A stretch of DNA of 7,692 nt from Hyphomicrobiales bacterium (GTDB lineage: Bacteria > Pseudomonadota > Alphaproteobacteria > Rhizobiales > Xanthobacteraceae). The notes under the pieces were generated by a model. The model saw only the letters and a list, made by a program, of their open reading frames with translations, was not told the DNA's origin and searched no databases. The stretch is taken from positions 1-7,692 of the forward strand of contig JACQDO010000239.1 of NCBI GenBank assembly GCA_016201085.1, in the 5' to 3' direction. Position numbers and translations under genes: made by a program. Shown one piece after another: positions 6,486-7,692 of this stretch. Numbering within the stretch: position 1 is the stretch's first letter; each line of letters opens with the position of its first letter.

Positions 6486-6628
6486 TTGAAGGCTCGTGCG
6501 AAACGAACGTTCGTCATCTAGAGCGCGCCAGCTTGAATAAATCGATCGAACGCAAGTGTGTCAACGCTCACCGATCCGCCTCGCAATTGCCGAGACGACC
6601 ACACAGTCGATCATGAACGAGGAGAGTC
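6486..6628. other. Intergenic spacer before the aryl-acid ligase gene, with operator-like palindrome
   Basis: These 143 bases contain no convincing gene or strong terminator. They hold a perfect 12-base palindrome at 6503-6514, a further half-site CGAACG at 6547-6552, and the GAGGAGAG Shine-Dalgarno (6619-6626) of the next gene. The length and the palindrome suggest the ligase gene may have its own control point rather than being simply co-translated. Confidence 0.5.
6503..6514. promoter_or_regulatory. Perfect 12-base palindrome, operator candidate
   Basis: ACGAACGTTCGT is identical to its own reverse complement. It starts 18 bases after the large-subunit stop and lies about 115 bases before the ligase start. 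Uninterrupted GAACGTTC-type palindromes are typical operators of TetR-family repressors; no such regulator is in the window. It is too short and has no U-tract to act as a terminator. The role is inferred from form and position only. Confidence 0.4.
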
Positions 6629-7692
6629 ATGCTCGAATATTGTACGCCCTGGCCGGAGCAATTTGCCCAGGAATATCTTCGCCGAGGGTACTGGAAAGCC
6701 GAAAGTCTCACCGATCTCCTGGAAACGCGCGCCAGCGCGTTTCCTGATCGCACCTTCGTTTCAGATGCGACAGGAAGGCTCAGCTACGGCGAGGTGGACA
6801 AACTCGCCGATCGTGTGGCGCTGCGACTTGTCGACCTTGGTCTGAAACCGCGCGATATCGTTCTCCTGCAATTTCCGAATGTCCGCGAATTCATCATCAT
6901 TTTCTTTGCCCTGCAGAAGATCGGCGTCATTCCGGTCATGTGTCTGCCGTTGCATCGCGGCAGGGAACTGACCTATTTCGCGCAGCTTACCGGCGCCAAG
7001 GCCTATTTCTTCCCGCAGCGATTTCGTAATTTCGATTACGTTCCGATGGCTAAGGAAATCCAGTCGGCGGCACCGACATTGCAATTTTTACTGGCGATCG
7101 GAGACGGGACAGAAAGTGGCGTTTCATATCTTGGTCCGTGGATCGAGGAGGAGACTCAGGTGCGCGACGTCAAACGCGCGCTGGCACCGCACCGGCCCGA
7201 TCCATTCGAGGTGGCGTTCATGCTGTTGTCGGGGGGCACGACGGGCGTTCCAAAATTGATTCCGCGGACACATATCGATTACATCTGCAATGCAGAGGAA
7301 TGCGCGCGCGTCCTGGGTTGGAATGCGGACACTGTGTTCATGGTAGTGCTGCCGGCAGCGCATAATTTCCCACTTGGAGCCCCGGGAATGTTGGCGGTGC
7401 TTGCTACCGGCGGGCGCATAGCTATGTGCGCGTCCACCGACGCCGACACGATATTCGAGGCGGTTGAAAGGCATCAGGGGACTTTTCTCGGTGTTAGTCC
7501 GGCATTGCTGATTGCTCTGCTGAACTCTCCGGCGCGTCTCAAATACGATCTCGGATCGTTGCGCTCCGTCTATGCGGGCGGCCAGAAGATGCTGCCCGAG
7601 CTCGTCGACCGCACGCCGGCAACGTGGAGCCTCGCCACTCCCGGTCACGCCTTCGGCATGGCGGACGGCCTGACCAATCTCACCCGCCTGAA
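6629..7692 (+). CDS. Aryl-acid adenylating enzyme (EntE/DhbE-like AMP ligase), N-terminal 354 residues, runs off window end
   Basis: This is the N-terminal part of an ANL-superfamily enzyme of the 2,3-dihydroxybenzoate/salicylate-AMP ligase type, which activates an aromatic acid with ATP to an acyl-adenylate, then transfers it to a carrier thiol or CoA. The opening TPWPEQFAQEYLRRGYW and the segment FFALQKIGVIPV match the family. The phosphate-binding A3 motif is SGGTTGVPKLIPRTH (201-215). The aryl pocket segment is AHNFPLGAPG (244-253): His245 and Asn246 match the acid-contacting residues of DhbE (His234, Asn235). Ala251 stands where DhbE has Ser240 and salicylate enzymes have Cys. The A5 motif reads FGMADG, with Asp346 in place of the usual Glu. 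The start at 6629 is set by GAGGAGAG (6619-6626). No carrier-protein or siderophore genes are visible; next to a Mo hydroxylase, a catabolic role is more likely than siderophore synthesis. The C-terminal domain is not visible. Confidence 0.93.
   Translation, partial: MLEYCTPWPEQFAQEYLRRGYWKAESLTDLLETRASAFPDRTFVSDATGRLSYGEVDKLADRVALRLVDLGLKPRDIVLLQFPNVREFIIIFFALQKIGVIPVMCLPLHRGRELTYFAQLTGAKAYFFPQRFRNFDYVPMAKEIQSAAPTLQFLLAIGDGTESGVSYLGPWIEEETQVRDVKRALAPHRPDPFEVAFMLLSGGTTGVPKLIPRTHIDYICNAEECARVLGWNADTVFMVVLPAAHNFPLGAPGMLAVLATGGRIAMCASTDADTIFEAVERHQGTFLGVSPALLIALLNSPARLKYDLGSLRSVYAGGQKMLPELVDRTPATWSLATPGHAFGMADGLTNLTRL

Noticed and set aside
7124..7648. Minus-strand open frame of 174 codons
   Set aside because: It is antisense to the strongly recognisable EntE-like ligase.
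1..7692. tRNA, rRNA, CRISPR array or riboswitch
   Set aside because: No cloverleaf, regularly spaced direct repeats or recognisable aptamer core was seen in the short non-coding stretches.

Overview
The window looks like accessory or catabolic DNA from a high-GC alphaproteobacterium, most likely of the Bradyrhizobium/Rhodopseudomonas type. This is inferred from GC-rich codon use, the style of the IS630 transposase, and the pairing of a LivJ-type binding protein with a molybdenum hydroxylase. No ribosomal or other phylogenetic marker is present, so the genus is a guess.

Layout. Positions 1-485 are one end of an IS630-family insertion sequence; its transposase is on the minus strand and leaves the window at base 1. 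The IS abuts the 3' end of a complete minus-strand LysR-type regulator of the NahR/DntR-like group (483-1415). The 172-base divergent intergenic region (1416-1587) is AT-rich near the regulator. It holds a good sigma-70-like promoter for the regulator with a T-N11-A box inside its spacer. On the plus strand follow a periplasmic ABC-transporter substrate-binding protein (1588-2763), three subunit genes of a xanthine dehydrogenase/CO dehydrogenase-type molybdenum hydroxylase (FAD subunit 2887-3591, 2Fe-2S subunit 3659-4147, Mo-cofactor subunit 4149-6485), and an aryl-acid adenylating enzyme of the EntE/DhbE family (6629 to the window edge).

How they may work together (inference). An aromatic or N-heteroaromatic acid would be bound in the periplasm, activated as an acyl-adenylate (and perhaps a CoA thioester) by the ligase, and hydroxylated on the ring by the Mo enzyme, under control of the LysR protein. 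The substrate cannot be read from the sequence. No permease, ATPase, thioesterase or Mo-cofactor insertion chaperone lies in the window.

The most notable points are departures from family norms. The FAD-subunit gene stops early; an out-of-frame remnant of its normal C-terminus lies between the stop and the next gene, which indicates an internal deletion. The large subunit has Gln where the family's catalytic Glu usually sits, plus a one-residue insertion in its Gly-rich FGGK loop. The ligase has Asp instead of Glu in its A5 motif and an Ala at the position that separates dihydroxybenzoate from salicylate enzymes. The regulator's stop codon appears to be built from the IS target TA plus the first IS base. 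Either the cluster is decaying or it belongs to a divergent subfamily; alignment to homologues would separate the two.
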